The position numbers were made by a program, and so were the translations under genes. From Anaeromyxobacter paludicola (GTDB lineage: Bacteria > Myxococcota > Myxococcia > Myxococcales > Anaeromyxobacteraceae): a stretch of 64,000 bases of DNA. The stretch is from positions 930,001-994,000 of the forward strand of contig NZ_AP025592.1 of NCBI RefSeq assembly GCF_023169965.1, read 5' to 3'. Within the stretch, counting starts at the first letter, position 1. Each line of letters opens with the position of its first letter. This document shows positions 22,168 to 30,377 of this stretch, in pieces. The notes under the pieces are model-generated. The model was not told where the DNA came from. It did no database searches and saw only the letters and a list, made by a program, of their open reading frames with translations.

Positions 22168-22467
22168 ATGCGAGGCCGCCAGCGCACCATCGCCAGCCTG
22201 CTGGCCGAGACCCTCGCGCGGAAGGGCCCCCGCGGCCCCGCGTCGGCGGCGGCGTTCGCGGAGGCGGTCGGATGGCCCCTCTCCCGCGAGGCGCGGCTCC
22301 GCGCCCACACCCGCGACGGCCGCATCATCGTCGAGGCGCGCAGCGGCGCCTGGGCCGACCAGCTCGAGGCGCTCGCGGGCGCCATCTGCGACAAGATGAA
22401 CGCCCGCCTGGGCGAGGGTGCGGTCACGGCGGTCGAGGTTCGCCGGCCGCCCTCGGGCCGGCCGTGA
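22168..22467 (+). CDS. DciA-like (DUF721) protein
   Basis: 99 residues. The N-terminal helix ASLLAETLARKG and the segment GWPLSREARLRAHTRDGRIIVEARSGAWADQLEAL match the DUF721/DciA domain, whose founding members load the replicative helicase in bacteria without DnaC/DnaI. The domain is nearly the whole protein, so it is a minimal version. It overlaps the next gene as GTGA. The role in helicase loading is inferred from family membership only. Confidence 0.75.
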   Translation: MRGRQRTIASLLAETLARKGPRGPASAAAFAEAVGWPLSREARLRAHTRDGRIIVEARSGAWADQLEALAGAICDKMNARLGEGAVTAVEVRRPPSGRP

Positions 22468-23582
22468 GCCTCCCGGTCGCGCTCGCGCTCCTCCTGTCGG
22501 CGAGCGCCCCCGCCCGCGGCGACGACGCCGCGGCGGCCCGGCTGGAGGCGCGCGTCCTCGACCTCTCGCTCGCCCCGCGCGCAGGGCCGGCGCCCCGGCC
22601 CGACGCCGCCCTGTCGCGCGCCGCCCGAGCGCTCGCGCGCGACGCCGCCCGCGACGGCGCCGCGGCGCTCTCGGCGCGCCACCTGCGGGCCGCCCTGGCC
22701 CGCGCCGGCGCCTTCGATCCCGCCCCCGTGGCGCACTACGAGCGCGCCGCGCCCGACGAGGCGGCCGCGCGAGCGGGCCTCGCGCTCCGGCAGCTCGCCG
22801 CGACCGACGTGGGCGCGGGCGCGTATCTGGAGGGCGGCGCCGCTCACCTGGTGGTGCTCGCCTCCGTGCGCCGCGCGTCGCTCGCCCCGTTCCCGGGCAG
22901 CGTGGCGCCCGGGGCGGTGGTCCGGCTACGCGGGACGCTGCTCGGGGAGCTCACCGCGCCCCGCCTGCACGTCACCGCGCCCTCGGGCGCGGTGCGCGAG
23001 GCGTCGCTCGGGCCGGGGCCGGCGTTCGACGCCCAGGTCGCGTTCGAGGGCCCGGGGCGCTACGTGCTCGAGGTGACGGGGAGCGGCCCGGGGGGGCCGG
23101 CCGTGGCGGCGCTGCTCCCGGTGGCCTGCGGCGCCGCGTCGCTGGAGGAGGCGCCGCCCCCGCCCCGCCCGCGCGAGCCGGCGACGGCTCGCGGCGCGGA
23201 AGCGGCGGTCGCGCAGGCCATCGACGCCCTCCGGGCGCGGCACGGCCTCGTGCCCCTCGGTCGCAGCCCGGCGCTCGACGAGGTGGCGCGCCGCCACAGC
23301 GAGGCGATGGCGCGCGCGGGCGAGGTGGCCCACGTGCTCCCGGGCGGACGCGACCTGCCGGCGCGGCTCGAGGGCGTCCCTTATCGGCGGGCGCTCGAGA
23401 ACGTGGCGCGCGGCCCGAGCGCGCTCGCGGCGCACGACGCGGCCGAGGAGAGCCCCGCGCACCGCGCGAACCTGCTCGACCGGAGCGTCCGGGAAGTGGG
23501 CGTGGGCATCGCCCGCCGGCGGCTGCCCGCGGGCGAGGTGGAGGTGTTCCTCACCGAGATCCTGGCGGACCCCGGCGACTGA
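22464..23582 (+). CDS. exported CAP-domain (SCP/YkwD-like) protein
   Basis: 372 residues. A short signal peptide (LPVALALLLSASAPARG) follows the GTG start that overlaps the previous stop. The C-terminal 125 residues form a CAP domain with the expected residues: ALRARHGLVPL, the first His in RRHSEAMARAG, a second in VAHVLPGG, Glu in RALENVARG, and SPAHRANLLD. The middle, about 150-235, resembles an Ig-like beta module (VVRLRGTLLGELTAPRLHVTAPSG). Bacterial CAP proteins are extracytoplasmic and of mixed, mostly unknown function. Confidence 0.8.
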   Translation: MSLPVALALLLSASAPARGDDAAAARLEARVLDLSLAPRAGPAPRPDAALSRAARALARDAARDGAAALSARHLRAALARAGAFDPAPVAHYERAAPDEAAARAGLALRQLAATDVGAGAYLEGGAAHLVVLASVRRASLAPFPGSVAPGAVVRLRGTLLGELTAPRLHVTAPSGAVREASLGPGPAFDAQVAFEGPGRYVLEVTGSGPGGPAVAALLPVACGAASLEEAPPPPRPREPATARGAEAAVAQAIDALRARHGLVPLGRSPALDEVARRHSEAMARAGEVAHVLPGGRDLPARLEGVPYRRALENVARGPSALAAHDAAEESPAHRANLLDRSVREVGVGIARRRLPAGEVEVFLTEILADPGD

Positions 23583-23807
23583 TCACCCGAGGCGGCGCTG
23601 GGTGGCGTAGTCCTCGAGGCCGACCTCGAGATCGGGCTCGACGGCGAAGAGCTGGCACTGGGTGCAGGTCCAGCTGTTCCAGCCCTTCTTGACCGCCTCG
23701 TCGAGGCAGCCGTCGTAGTTGTTGCAGAACAGGTTCCGGTGCCCCTCGACTCCGCGGTCGGGGTTGATGGGCGCGGTCAGCTCGGTCGGGCTCGGCTTGG
23801 CCACCAC
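23583..23807 (-). CDS. small conserved-looking cysteine protein
   Basis: 74 residues that I do not recognise. The core is FCNNYDGCLDEAVKKG followed by WNSWTCTQCQLFAVEP: a C-x5-C pair and a C-x2-C pair about 17 residues apart, which could hold zinc or another metal. There is no signal peptide. It starts GTG-GTG with AAGGAG six bases upstream, a good ribosome site that supports the call. It runs convergent with the CAP gene, whose stop is one base away, and divergent from the transglycosylase. Confidence 0.65.
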   Translation of the reverse strand: MVAKPSPTELTAPINPDRGVEGHRNLFCNNYDGCLDEAVKKGWNSWTCTQCQLFAVEPDLEVGLEDYATQRRLG

Positions 23808-24050
23808 GTCTATCTCCTTGAGCGGTTGCTCCGGCGGCCCTCTCGGCCGGCGCTTGGAGTCGCTGGTCCTCCCGCCTTCCCCCCTCGGAGAGCGCAGCGA
23901 CGAGCAACGTTTGGAACTTTGCCGGGCGCGGGCGTGCTACAGAAGTTCGCGTCCGTGTGGGCTATATCGCGCCTCGCGGCGCGAAGTGTCAAGCCCCCGC
24001 CCCCCCGAACGGAGGGCACCCTGCCGAGCTATGCTGGAGAGCCTCGAGCG

Positions 24051-26285
24051 ATGACGGGCAACCACCTGCCGGCACGGGCGTTTCTCCCGGCGGCCCTCGT
24101 CGTCGCGCTCTGCGTTCCGGGCGCCTCCGCGCGCGCGGACGAGCCGCTTTCGCGATTCCTCACCGGCCTCGGGGAGGCCTCCCAGGCGCTGGCCGACGGA
24201 CGGAGCGCCGACGCGGTCCGGGCCGCCCTGGCGGCGCGGGCCGCGCTCCCCCGGGGAGCGGCCGGCGCGAGGGCCGATCTGGCGCTCGGCCTGGCCCTCC
24301 TCGAGGCCGGTCAGCCGGACGAGGCCGCCCTGCCGCTCGGCGCCGCCGCCGCCGTCCTCCCGGGCCCGCTCGGCGCGTCGGCGCGGGCGGCCCAGGGGCG
24401 CGCGCTGCTCGCCGGCGGCCGTCCGGGAGAGGCGGCGGCGGCGCTCCGGGACGCGGCCGCCCGGGGCGAGGGGACGATCTCGGCCGAGGCGGCCTGGGAC
24501 GAGGCCGACGCCCGGCTCGCGGCGGGAGAGGCGGCGGTGGCGGCCGCGCAGTACCAGCGCCTGGTGCGGGACCAGCCGGCGAGCCCGCGCGCCCCGATGG
24601 CGCGGGTCGGCCTCGCGAGCGCCCACCGGCTCCTCGGCGAGAGCGCCCGCGCCATCGCCGAGTACCGGAACGCCTGGCGCGACGAGCCGGGCAGCCCCGC
24701 CTCTCGGGCCGCGACGCACGCGCTGCGCCTCTGGCGCGAGGCGGGCGGCGCCGTCCCGCCGCCCGCGCCGGAGGAGCGGCTCGCCCGCGCCGAGCGGCTC
24801 CTGCAGCTCGCGCGCCCGCGCCAGGCGCTTCGCTCCCTCGACCGGCTCGAGGCCGAGCCGCTCCCGGACGCGCTGAGGCCGAGGGCCGAGCTCCTCCGCG
24901 CGCTCGCCCTCGCCCAGCGCGGCCGGCGGACCGAGGCGGAGGAGCGCGCCCGGGCGCTCGCCGGGGCGCCCGCGACGCCCGCCGGCGTGCGCCGCGGGGC
25001 CGAGGTGGTGCTCGCCCGCGCCGCGGCCCGGTCCGGGCGGACGGAGGAGGCGGTGGCCCGCTACGCGCGGCTCGCGGCCGCGGCGCCCGTCGAGATCCCG
25101 GGCCTCTCTCCGGCCTTCGCGCGCGACCTGCCCGACGAGGCGGCCTGGCTCACCGCGTGGCTCCGCTTCGAGGGCGGCGAGTGGCGCGCCGCCGCTGCCG
25201 GCTTCCGCGAGTACGCCCGGCTCCACCCCGCCGGCCGCCACGCCGACGACGCCCGCTGGTTCCTCGCCTTCGCGCTCTGGCGCGGTGGCTCGCCGGAGCG
25301 AGCCCGCGCGGCGCTGGAGCCGCTCTCCGGGGGGCCGCTCGCCGCCGGCGCGCTCTACTGGCGCGCCCGGCTCTCGCCGCCCGGCTCCTCGCAGGCGCGG
25401 CGGCTCTTCCGCGCCGCCTGGGCCGAGGCGCCTTCCGGCTGGTACGGGCTCCTCTCCGCTGCGCGGCTGCGCGCGCTGGGAGAGGCCGCCCCGAGCTCAC
25501 CTCCCCCTCCCGCCGCGCTCCCCGTCCCGGAGCAGGCCTCCGACCGCGAGGCGGGCGCGGCGCTCGCGCGCGCGGCGCTGCTCCTCTCGGCGGGCGAGCG
25601 CGAGTCCGGCCTCGCCGAGCTCCGGGGGCTCGCCTCCTCGCGCCGGGGGCGCGCGGCGGCGCCGCTCGTCGCCGAGCTCGCCGCGTGGGCCGGCGACCCG
25701 GAGCTGCCGCACCGGCTCTCGCGCGACGCGCTCCTGCCGACGCGCCGCGCCCAGCGCTGGGGACACCCCGAGGCCTGGCCCTCCTTCCTGCCGCGCCTCG
25801 CCGAGGGGGCGCGCGTGGACCCACACCTGCTCCTGGCGGTGATGCGGCGGGAGTCGGCCTTCAAGGCGGGGGCCCGCAGCGGCGCCGGGGCGGAAGGGCT
25901 CCTGCAGCTCATCCCGCCCACCGCCGACCGGCTGGTCGCTGTGAACGGCGTGCCCTCCCCGCTCGCGCGGCGGCTCGGCGATCCCGAGGTGAGCGTCGGG
26001 CTCGGCGCGTCCTACCTCGGGCTCCTGCAGTCGCGCTTCGCCGACCCCGCGGTGGTCCTCGCGGCCTACAACGCCGGTCCCGGCGCCGCCGCCGGCTGGG
26101 CCGCGGCCCGGGCCGGGATGCCCCTCGACGAATGGGTGGAGGCGATCCCCTACCGCGAGACGCGCCACTACGTGAAGACGGTGCTCGCCGACGCGGCCCT
26201 GTACCGCGCGCTCTGGGGAGGCGCCCCCGTCCCGCTCGACCCGGCGCGCCCGGTCCCGGCCCCGGTCGAGGGCGTCGGGTTCTAG
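24051..26285 (+). CDS. soluble lytic murein transglycosylase (Slt-like)
   Basis: 744 residues. The signal peptide (FLPAALVVALCVPGASARA) leads into a long superhelical region of TPR-like helices rich in Ala/Arg (about 30-570), like the doughnut domain of Slt70. The SLT catalytic domain (about 590-715) follows, with the catalytic Glu in VMRRESAFKAG, the GLLQLIPPTA motif and AAYNAGPG. It cleaves peptidoglycan glycan strands in the periplasm with anhydro-muramic product. Its TAG stop overlaps the rnd stop tail to tail. Confidence 0.92.
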   Translation: MTGNHLPARAFLPAALVVALCVPGASARADEPLSRFLTGLGEASQALADGRSADAVRAALAARAALPRGAAGARADLALGLALLEAGQPDEAALPLGAAAAVLPGPLGASARAAQGRALLAGGRPGEAAAALRDAAARGEGTISAEAAWDEADARLAAGEAAVAAAQYQRLVRDQPASPRAPMARVGLASAHRLLGESARAIAEYRNAWRDEPGSPASRAATHALRLWREAGGAVPPPAPEERLARAERLLQLARPRQALRSLDRLEAEPLPDALRPRAELLRALALAQRGRRTEAEERARALAGAPATPAGVRRGAEVVLARAAARSGRTEEAVARYARLAAAAPVEIPGLSPAFARDLPDEAAWLTAWLRFEGGEWRAAAAGFREYARLHPAGRHADDARWFLAFALWRGGSPERARAALEPLSGGPLAAGALYWRARLSPPGSSQARRLFRAAWAEAPSGWYGLLSAARLRALGEAAPSSPPPPAALPVPEQASDREAGAALARAALLLSAGERESGLAELRGLASSRRGRAAAPLVAELAAWAGDPELPHRLSRDALLPTRRAQRWGHPEAWPSFLPRLAEGARVDPHLLLAVMRRESAFKAGARSGAGAEGLLQLIPPTADRLVAVNGVPSPLARRLGDPEVSVGLGASYLGLLQSRFADPAVVLAAYNAGPGAAAGWAAARAGMPLDEWVEAIPYRETRHYVKTVLADAALYRALWGGAPVPLDPARPVPAPVEGVGF

Positions 26286-27151
26286 CGCTTCACCGCCCCG
26301 AGCGCCGCCTCGATGGCCGCGCCCATCTTGCGCAGCACGTGCGGGGTCACCCCGGGCACGCGCGCCAGATCCTCGGGGCCGCGCGGCAGCCGGCGGGCGA
26401 TCTCGAGCATCGCCGACTCGGCCATGACCTTGAACGGGGGCCGGTCCGCGGCGCTGGCGCGCTCCTCGCGCGCCACGTAGAGCGCCCGGAGCACCTGCCG
26501 CCCCTCCGGGCCGAGCTCCCGGCTGCCCTTGAGCTTGCGCCAGCCCTCCGGGTCGAAGACCTTCGGTCGCGGCTCCACGGCGGCGATCCGGTCGAACTCG
26601 CGCCGCGCCTCCTCGAGGAGCCCGCGCTCGGCCAGCTCCGCCGAGAGCTCGGCGTGCAGCTCGAGCAGGTAGTGGGTGTCCAGGGCGGCGTAGCGCAGCT
26701 GCTCGGCGGTGAGCGGCCGGCGCCCCCAGTCGGAGCGCTGGTGCTCCTTGGCGAGCCGCTCGCCGAAGCGCGCCTCGACGAGGGCCGAGAGCGACAGCCC
26801 CGGGCGGCCGAGGCGGCGCGCCGCCGCCATGGTGTCGAAGAGGCGCGGGAACTTCCAGCCGTACTCGCGCTTCAGGCAGCGGACGTCGTAGTCGGCGCCG
26901 TGCAGCACCAGCTCCCGCCCGTCGCAGAGCACCTCGCCGAGCGGCGACGGATCGACCGCCAGGGGATCGAGGATGTAGTCGGCGTCGCGGGTGGAGAGCT
27001 GGAGGAGGCAGACGCGCTCCCGGTAGGCGTGGAAGCTGTTCGACTCGGTGTCGAACGCCACCACCGGCTCGGCGCGCAGCTTGTCGGCGAGGGCGCGGAG
27101 CGCGCCCGGCTCGGAGACGAGCGCGGGGGCGCCCTTCGCGTGGGTCTTCAT
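26282..27151 (-). CDS. rnd: ribonuclease D
   Basis: A 3'-5' exoribonuclease for tRNA and other stable RNA maturation. The DEDDy active site is complete: FDTESNSFH near residue 34, ADYDVRCLK near 86, and YAALDTHYLLE near 150. An HRDC domain near 210-280 (ESAMLEIARRLPRGPEDLARVPG) follows; 289 residues is shorter than E. coli RNase D (375), which has two HRDC domains. No Shine-Dalgarno is seen. TACAAT sits 7 bases before the ATG, suggesting a leaderless message. Confidence 0.93.
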   Translation of the reverse strand: MKTHAKGAPALVSEPGALRALADKLRAEPVVAFDTESNSFHAYRERVCLLQLSTRDADYILDPLAVDPSPLGEVLCDGRELVLHGADYDVRCLKREYGWKFPRLFDTMAAARRLGRPGLSLSALVEARFGERLAKEHQRSDWGRRPLTAEQLRYAALDTHYLLELHAELSAELAERGLLEEARREFDRIAAVEPRPKVFDPEGWRKLKGSRELGPEGRQVLRALYVAREERASAADRPPFKVMAESAMLEIARRLPRGPEDLARVPGVTPHVLRKMGAAIEAALGAVKR

Positions 27152-27158
27152 CGGAGGG

Positions 27159-27164
27159 ATTGTA
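27159..27164 (-). promoter_or_regulatory. -10 hexamer of rnd, probably leaderless
   Basis: TACAAT on the minus strand (5 of 6 to consensus), ending 7 bases before the rnd ATG. I see no good -35 at normal spacing. Confidence 0.4.
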
Positions 27165-27202
27165 ACCCGCGCGCGCCCCGGTCCGGGTGGTAGAACCACG
27201 CC

Positions 27203-28015
27203 ATGGCGCCCCCGGACGCTCCGCCCACAGGCAGCCCACCCGGCGCGCGGCTGCGCGGCTGGGCGGTCCTCGCCTGGGCGGCGCTCTCGATGGCCGCGCT
27301 GTTCCTCGCCTCCCTGCCGGCGATGCTCGCGACCGGGCGCCCCGACCTCTCCCTGTGGTTCGCGCGCCGGGTCTGGTCCCCGTCCTCCCTCCGCCTCGCG
27401 GGCGTGCGGCTCGCGCTGCGGCGCACGGCTCCACTCCCGGAGGGGCCCGCCGTCTACGCCTCGAACCACGAGAGCGCCCTCGACGTGTTCGCGCTCCTCG
27501 TCTCCATCCCCCGCGATCTGCGCTTCGTCGCCAAGCGCGAGCTCTTCCGGATCCCGGTCTTCGGCTGGTACCTGCGGCTCGCCGGGTTCGTCGAGGTGGA
27601 CCGGCGGGATCGGACCCAGGCGCTGTCGTCGCTGGGCGCCGCGGCCGGCCGGCTTCGCGGCGGGACCTCGCTCGTGGTCTTCCCGGAAGGCACCCGCAGC
27701 CGGGACGGGCGCGTGGGCCCGTTCAAGCGGGGACCGTTCGTCCTCGCGCAGCAGGCCAGCGTCCCGGTGGTCCCCGTGGCGCTCATCGGCGCCGGGGCGG
27801 TCACGCCCAAGGCGCGCATCGAGGTCCACCCCGGGACCATCCTCGTGGTCACCGGCGAGCCGGTGGACCCCGCCGCCTGGCCGGACAAGAACGACCTGCT
27901 CCGCGAGGTCCGGCGCCGGATCATCGCGCTTCACCGGGCCCACGGCGGGCTCGGCGGCGACGAGGAGGACGCGGTGGCGCCCCCCGGCGTCGAGGGGGCG
28001 GCGCGGGCCGGGTGA
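27203..28015 (+). CDS. plsC: 1-acyl-sn-glycerol-3-phosphate acyltransferase
   Basis: Makes phosphatidic acid from lysophosphatidic acid at the inner membrane. The 270 residues have an N-terminal membrane segment (AVLAWAALSMAALFLASL), the catalytic NHESALD motif near 88 and the acyl-acceptor motif FPEGTRSRDG near 160. VPVVPVALIGAG follows near 190. No ribosome site is evident; TAGAAC lies 6 bases before the ATG and may be a -10 of a leaderless transcript. It is divergent from rnd, 51 bases apart. The last 25 residues are an Asp/Glu- and Gly/Ala-rich tail. Confidence 0.92.
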   Translation: MAPPDAPPTGSPPGARLRGWAVLAWAALSMAALFLASLPAMLATGRPDLSLWFARRVWSPSSLRLAGVRLALRRTAPLPEGPAVYASNHESALDVFALLVSIPRDLRFVAKRELFRIPVFGWYLRLAGFVEVDRRDRTQALSSLGAAAGRLRGGTSLVVFPEGTRSRDGRVGPFKRGPFVLAQQASVPVVPVALIGAGAVTPKARIEVHPGTILVVTGEPVDPAAWPDKNDLLREVRRRIIALHRAHGGLGGDEEDAVAPPGVEGAARAG

Positions 28016-28023
28016 CGGCCCGC

Positions 28024-28053
28024 TTGTGAGTGGTGCCCGCCCGGGGCTAACCT
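28024..28053 (+). promoter_or_regulatory. promoter of the 163-residue gene, probably leaderless
   Basis: TTGTGA (28024-28029), 18-base spacer, TAACCT (28048-28053), then 7 bases to the ATG and no Shine-Dalgarno. Confidence 0.4.
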
Positions 28054-28060
28054 CGGCCCG

Positions 28061-28552
28061 ATGCCACTCCCCGCGACCCTCGCCCGCCTCGCCGGTCTCG
28101 CCGCGGAGAAGCTTCGGGCGCTCGCCGACGACTTTCGCCGCGCGGACCGCTTCTTCAAGCTGCGGGCGGGAGTGGTCGCCGCCTGGGCGCTCGTCTCGGT
28201 GGCCACGGTGTTCGGCGCGTGCCCGTCCGCGGGCCCGTCCAACGGGCTCGGCGCCGAGGTGTCGATCCTGAAGGCCGACCCGGTCCCCGGTGAGCAGGCT
28301 CCCGGCGAGGGGCAGATCGTCGGCAGCGCGAAGATCATGATCCGCAACGAGTCGGACGACATCTGGACCGACGTCGTCCTGAAGCTCGACGGCGCCTGGC
28401 GCTACGAGCAGGCGACGATCCGGCCCCGCGACTACGTCGTGCTCCTGGTGAGCCAGTTCCGGCAGGACGGCGTGCCCCCACCGCCGGACCACCGGCCCCG
28501 GACGCTCGAGGTCCGCTGCCGGCAGGGCCGGCACCGCTTCGAGCTGCGCTAG
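28061..28552 (+). CDS. single-pass membrane protein of unknown function
   Basis: 163 residues, not recognised. A basic amphipathic head (about 1-40, helical, with RRADRFFKLR) precedes one membrane segment (AGVVAAWALVSVATVFGAC). A hydrophilic extracytoplasmic domain of about 100 residues then has beta-like segments such as SAKIMIRNESDDIWTDVVLKLDG and TIRPRDYVVLLVSQF, which resemble a small Ig/FN3-like fold. A Cys ends the membrane segment. The gene is convergent with fliJ. Confidence 0.62.
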   Translation: MPLPATLARLAGLAAEKLRALADDFRRADRFFKLRAGVVAAWALVSVATVFGACPSAGPSNGLGAEVSILKADPVPGEQAPGEGQIVGSAKIMIRNESDDIWTDVVLKLDGAWRYEQATIRPRDYVVLLVSQFRQDGVPPPPDHRPRTLEVRCRQGRHRFELR

Positions 28553-28593
28553 CTGGCGCGGCGCCCGGCCGGTCGCGTCCGGCTCGCCGCCCC

Positions 28594-28974
28594 TCACCGG
28601 GCTCGCGCCGGGCGATCGTCGCCCTCGGCCTCCTCGCGCCGGTGGGCCTCGCGCCGGGCCTCGACCGCGCGCCGCTCGGCGAGCCGCTCCACCCCGCACC
28701 GCCTCGCCACCGCGCCCGCCAGGCGCTCCCGGGCCTCCTCCACCAGCGCCGCCGCGCGGGCGACCTCCCGCCCCCGGCGCGCCAGCCCCCGGGCGGCGAC
28801 GGCGAGGAGCGGCCCCGGCCCGTCCGGAGCCTCCGCACGAGCCTCGGCGAGCGCGGCCCGGCGCGAAGCGGCCTCGGCCTCGGCCGCGCCGCGCGCGAGC
28901 GCCAGGGCCGCGCGCTCCTCCTCGCTCCGCCGGAGCCGCAGGAGCGCCGCGAGCCCCTCCCCTGACCGCGTCAC
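28594..28974 (-). CDS. fliJ: FliJ-like flagellar export chaperone
   Basis: 126 residues, almost wholly helical and rich in Ala, Arg and Glu, fitting the coiled-coil FliJ/YscO family that sits on the export ATPase ring. The sequence motif itself is weak; the call rests on composition, size and position directly after fliI. The GTG start overlaps the fliI stop (GTGA). It is the last gene of fliH-fliI-fliJ. Confidence 0.68.
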   Translation of the reverse strand: MTRSGEGLAALLRLRRSEEERAALALARGAAEAEAASRRAALAEARAEAPDGPGPLLAVAARGLARRGREVARAAALVEEARERLAGAVARRCGVERLAERRAVEARREAHRREEAEGDDRPARAR

Positions 28975-30281
28975 CCGACCACCTCCGCCAGCCGCTCGAC
29001 GGTCTCGGAGAACGGGGCGGTCTCGCCGAGCGGCTGCGCCAGGAAGCGCTCGATGGCGCCGATGCGCGCGATCGCCTCGTCCGTGCGCGGGTCCGACCCG
29101 GCGGCGTAGGCCCCGAGCGCGATGAGGTCCCGGTGCCGCTCGTAGGCGGCGAGGTGGCCCCGGAGGCGTCCCGCCGCCGCGAGGTGCGCCGGGCTCGCCA
29201 GGGCCGGCATGAGCCGGGAGAGGCTCTGGAGCGGATCGACCGCGGGCCACTGGCCCCGCTCCGCCAGCCGCCGGTCGAGCACCACGTGGCCGTCGAGGAG
29301 CCCGCGCACCTCGTCCGCGATCGGCTCCTCGAGATCGCCGCCCGCGACGAGCACCGTGTAGACCGCGGTGACGGCGCCGCCGCCGGAGCGGCCGCCGGCC
29401 CGCTCGACGAGCCGAGGCAGCTCGGCGAAGACGCTCGGCGGGTAGCCCTGCCGGACCGGCGGCTCCCCCGCCGCGAGGCCGGCCTCGCGCTGCGCCCGCG
29501 CGAACCGGGTCAGGCTGTCCACGAGCAGGAGCACGCGCCGGCCCTCGACCTCGGCGAACCACTCGGCGATGGCGGTCGCGACGCGCGGGGCGGCGAGCCG
29601 CACCAGGGCCGGCGCGTCGCTCGTCGCCGCGACCACCACGCTGCGCGCCAGCCCCGGCGCGCCGAGCGCGTCCTCGACGAAGTCGCGCACCTCCCGCCCC
29701 CGCTCGCCCACGAGGCAGACCACCGCCAGGTCGCAGGCCGCGTCCCGCGCGATCCGGGCGAGGAGCGTGCTCTTGCCGACCCCGGCGCCGGCGAAGAGCC
29801 CGACCCGCTGCCCCTCCCCGACGGTCGCCACGGCGTCGATGGCCCGGACCCCGAGCGGCAGCGGGACGCGGACCGGCGCGCGCGAGAGCGGCGGCGGGGC
29901 CGGGCGCTCCACCGGCCAGGCGCACAGCCCGGCCAGCGGGCCCTTCGCGTCGATGGGGGCGCCGAGCCCGTCGAGGACGCGCCCCACGAGCGCCGGCCCC
30001 ACCCCGACCTCCAGCGGCCGCCCCGAGGTCAGCACGGCGCTGTCCGGCCCCACGCCCCGCGGATCGCCGAGCGGCAGCAGCACCGCCTCGTCCCCCTCGA
30101 ACCCGACCACCTGCGCCGCGAGCGGCGCCCGGCCCGCCGCCTCGACGCGGACGAGCTCGCCGGCGCGGACGGCGGGCACCCGGGCCCGGATGGAAAGGCC
30201 GGTGAGCGCCGCGACCCTGCCGCGGAGCGGCACCGTCCGGACCGCGGCGACGGCGGCGGCGAGCTCCCGGGCCGGCCTCAA
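28971..30281 (-). CDS. fliI: flagellum-specific ATP synthase FliI (or type III export ATPase)
   Basis: Hexameric ATPase of the flagellar/type III export gate. The 436 residues hold Walker A GLFAGAGVGKSTLLARIA near 165, CLVGERGREVRDFVE, Walker B VLLLVDSLTRFARAQRE near 250, and the DGHVVLDRRLAERGQWPAVDPLQS region typical of FliI/SctN. It starts with TTG overlapping an intact TGA from the duplicated fliH end. No other flagellar or T3SS gene is in the window, so FliI versus SctN rests on similarity of wording only. The fliH partner is 52 bases upstream. Confidence 0.88.
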   Translation of the reverse strand: MRPARELAAAVAAVRTVPLRGRVAALTGLSIRARVPAVRAGELVRVEAAGRAPLAAQVVGFEGDEAVLLPLGDPRGVGPDSAVLTSGRPLEVGVGPALVGRVLDGLGAPIDAKGPLAGLCAWPVERPAPPPLSRAPVRVPLPLGVRAIDAVATVGEGQRVGLFAGAGVGKSTLLARIARDAACDLAVVCLVGERGREVRDFVEDALGAPGLARSVVVAATSDAPALVRLAAPRVATAIAEWFAEVEGRRVLLLVDSLTRFARAQREAGLAAGEPPVRQGYPPSVFAELPRLVERAGGRSGGGAVTAVYTVLVAGGDLEEPIADEVRGLLDGHVVLDRRLAERGQWPAVDPLQSLSRLMPALASPAHLAAAGRLRGHLAAYERHRDLIALGAYAAGSDPRTDEAIARIGAIERFLAQPLGETAPFSETVERLAEVVG

Positions 30282-30377
30282 GACGCCGCCTCCTGGAGCG
30301 CGCGCCGGATGGCGGCGAGCTCCCGGGCCGGCCTCAAGACGCCGCCTCCTGGAGCGCGCGCCGGATGGCGGCGAGCT
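30255..30377. repeat. 56-bp tandem duplication at the fliH/fliI junction
   Basis: Copies at 30255-30310 and 30311-30366 are identical, and an 11-base start of a third (GGCGGCGAGCT) is at 30367-30377. The 11-mer occurs in both the fliH 3' end and the fliI 5' end, so slippage between them explains the duplication. Each copy contains the TTGA stop/start overlap; the duplicate separates the two genes by 52 bases but leaves both products whole. Confidence 0.93.

Noticed and set aside
28971-30281. F1 ATPase beta subunit
   Set aside because: The FliI/SctN-specific sequence around Walker A and the adjacent FliH and FliJ partners favour the export ATPase.
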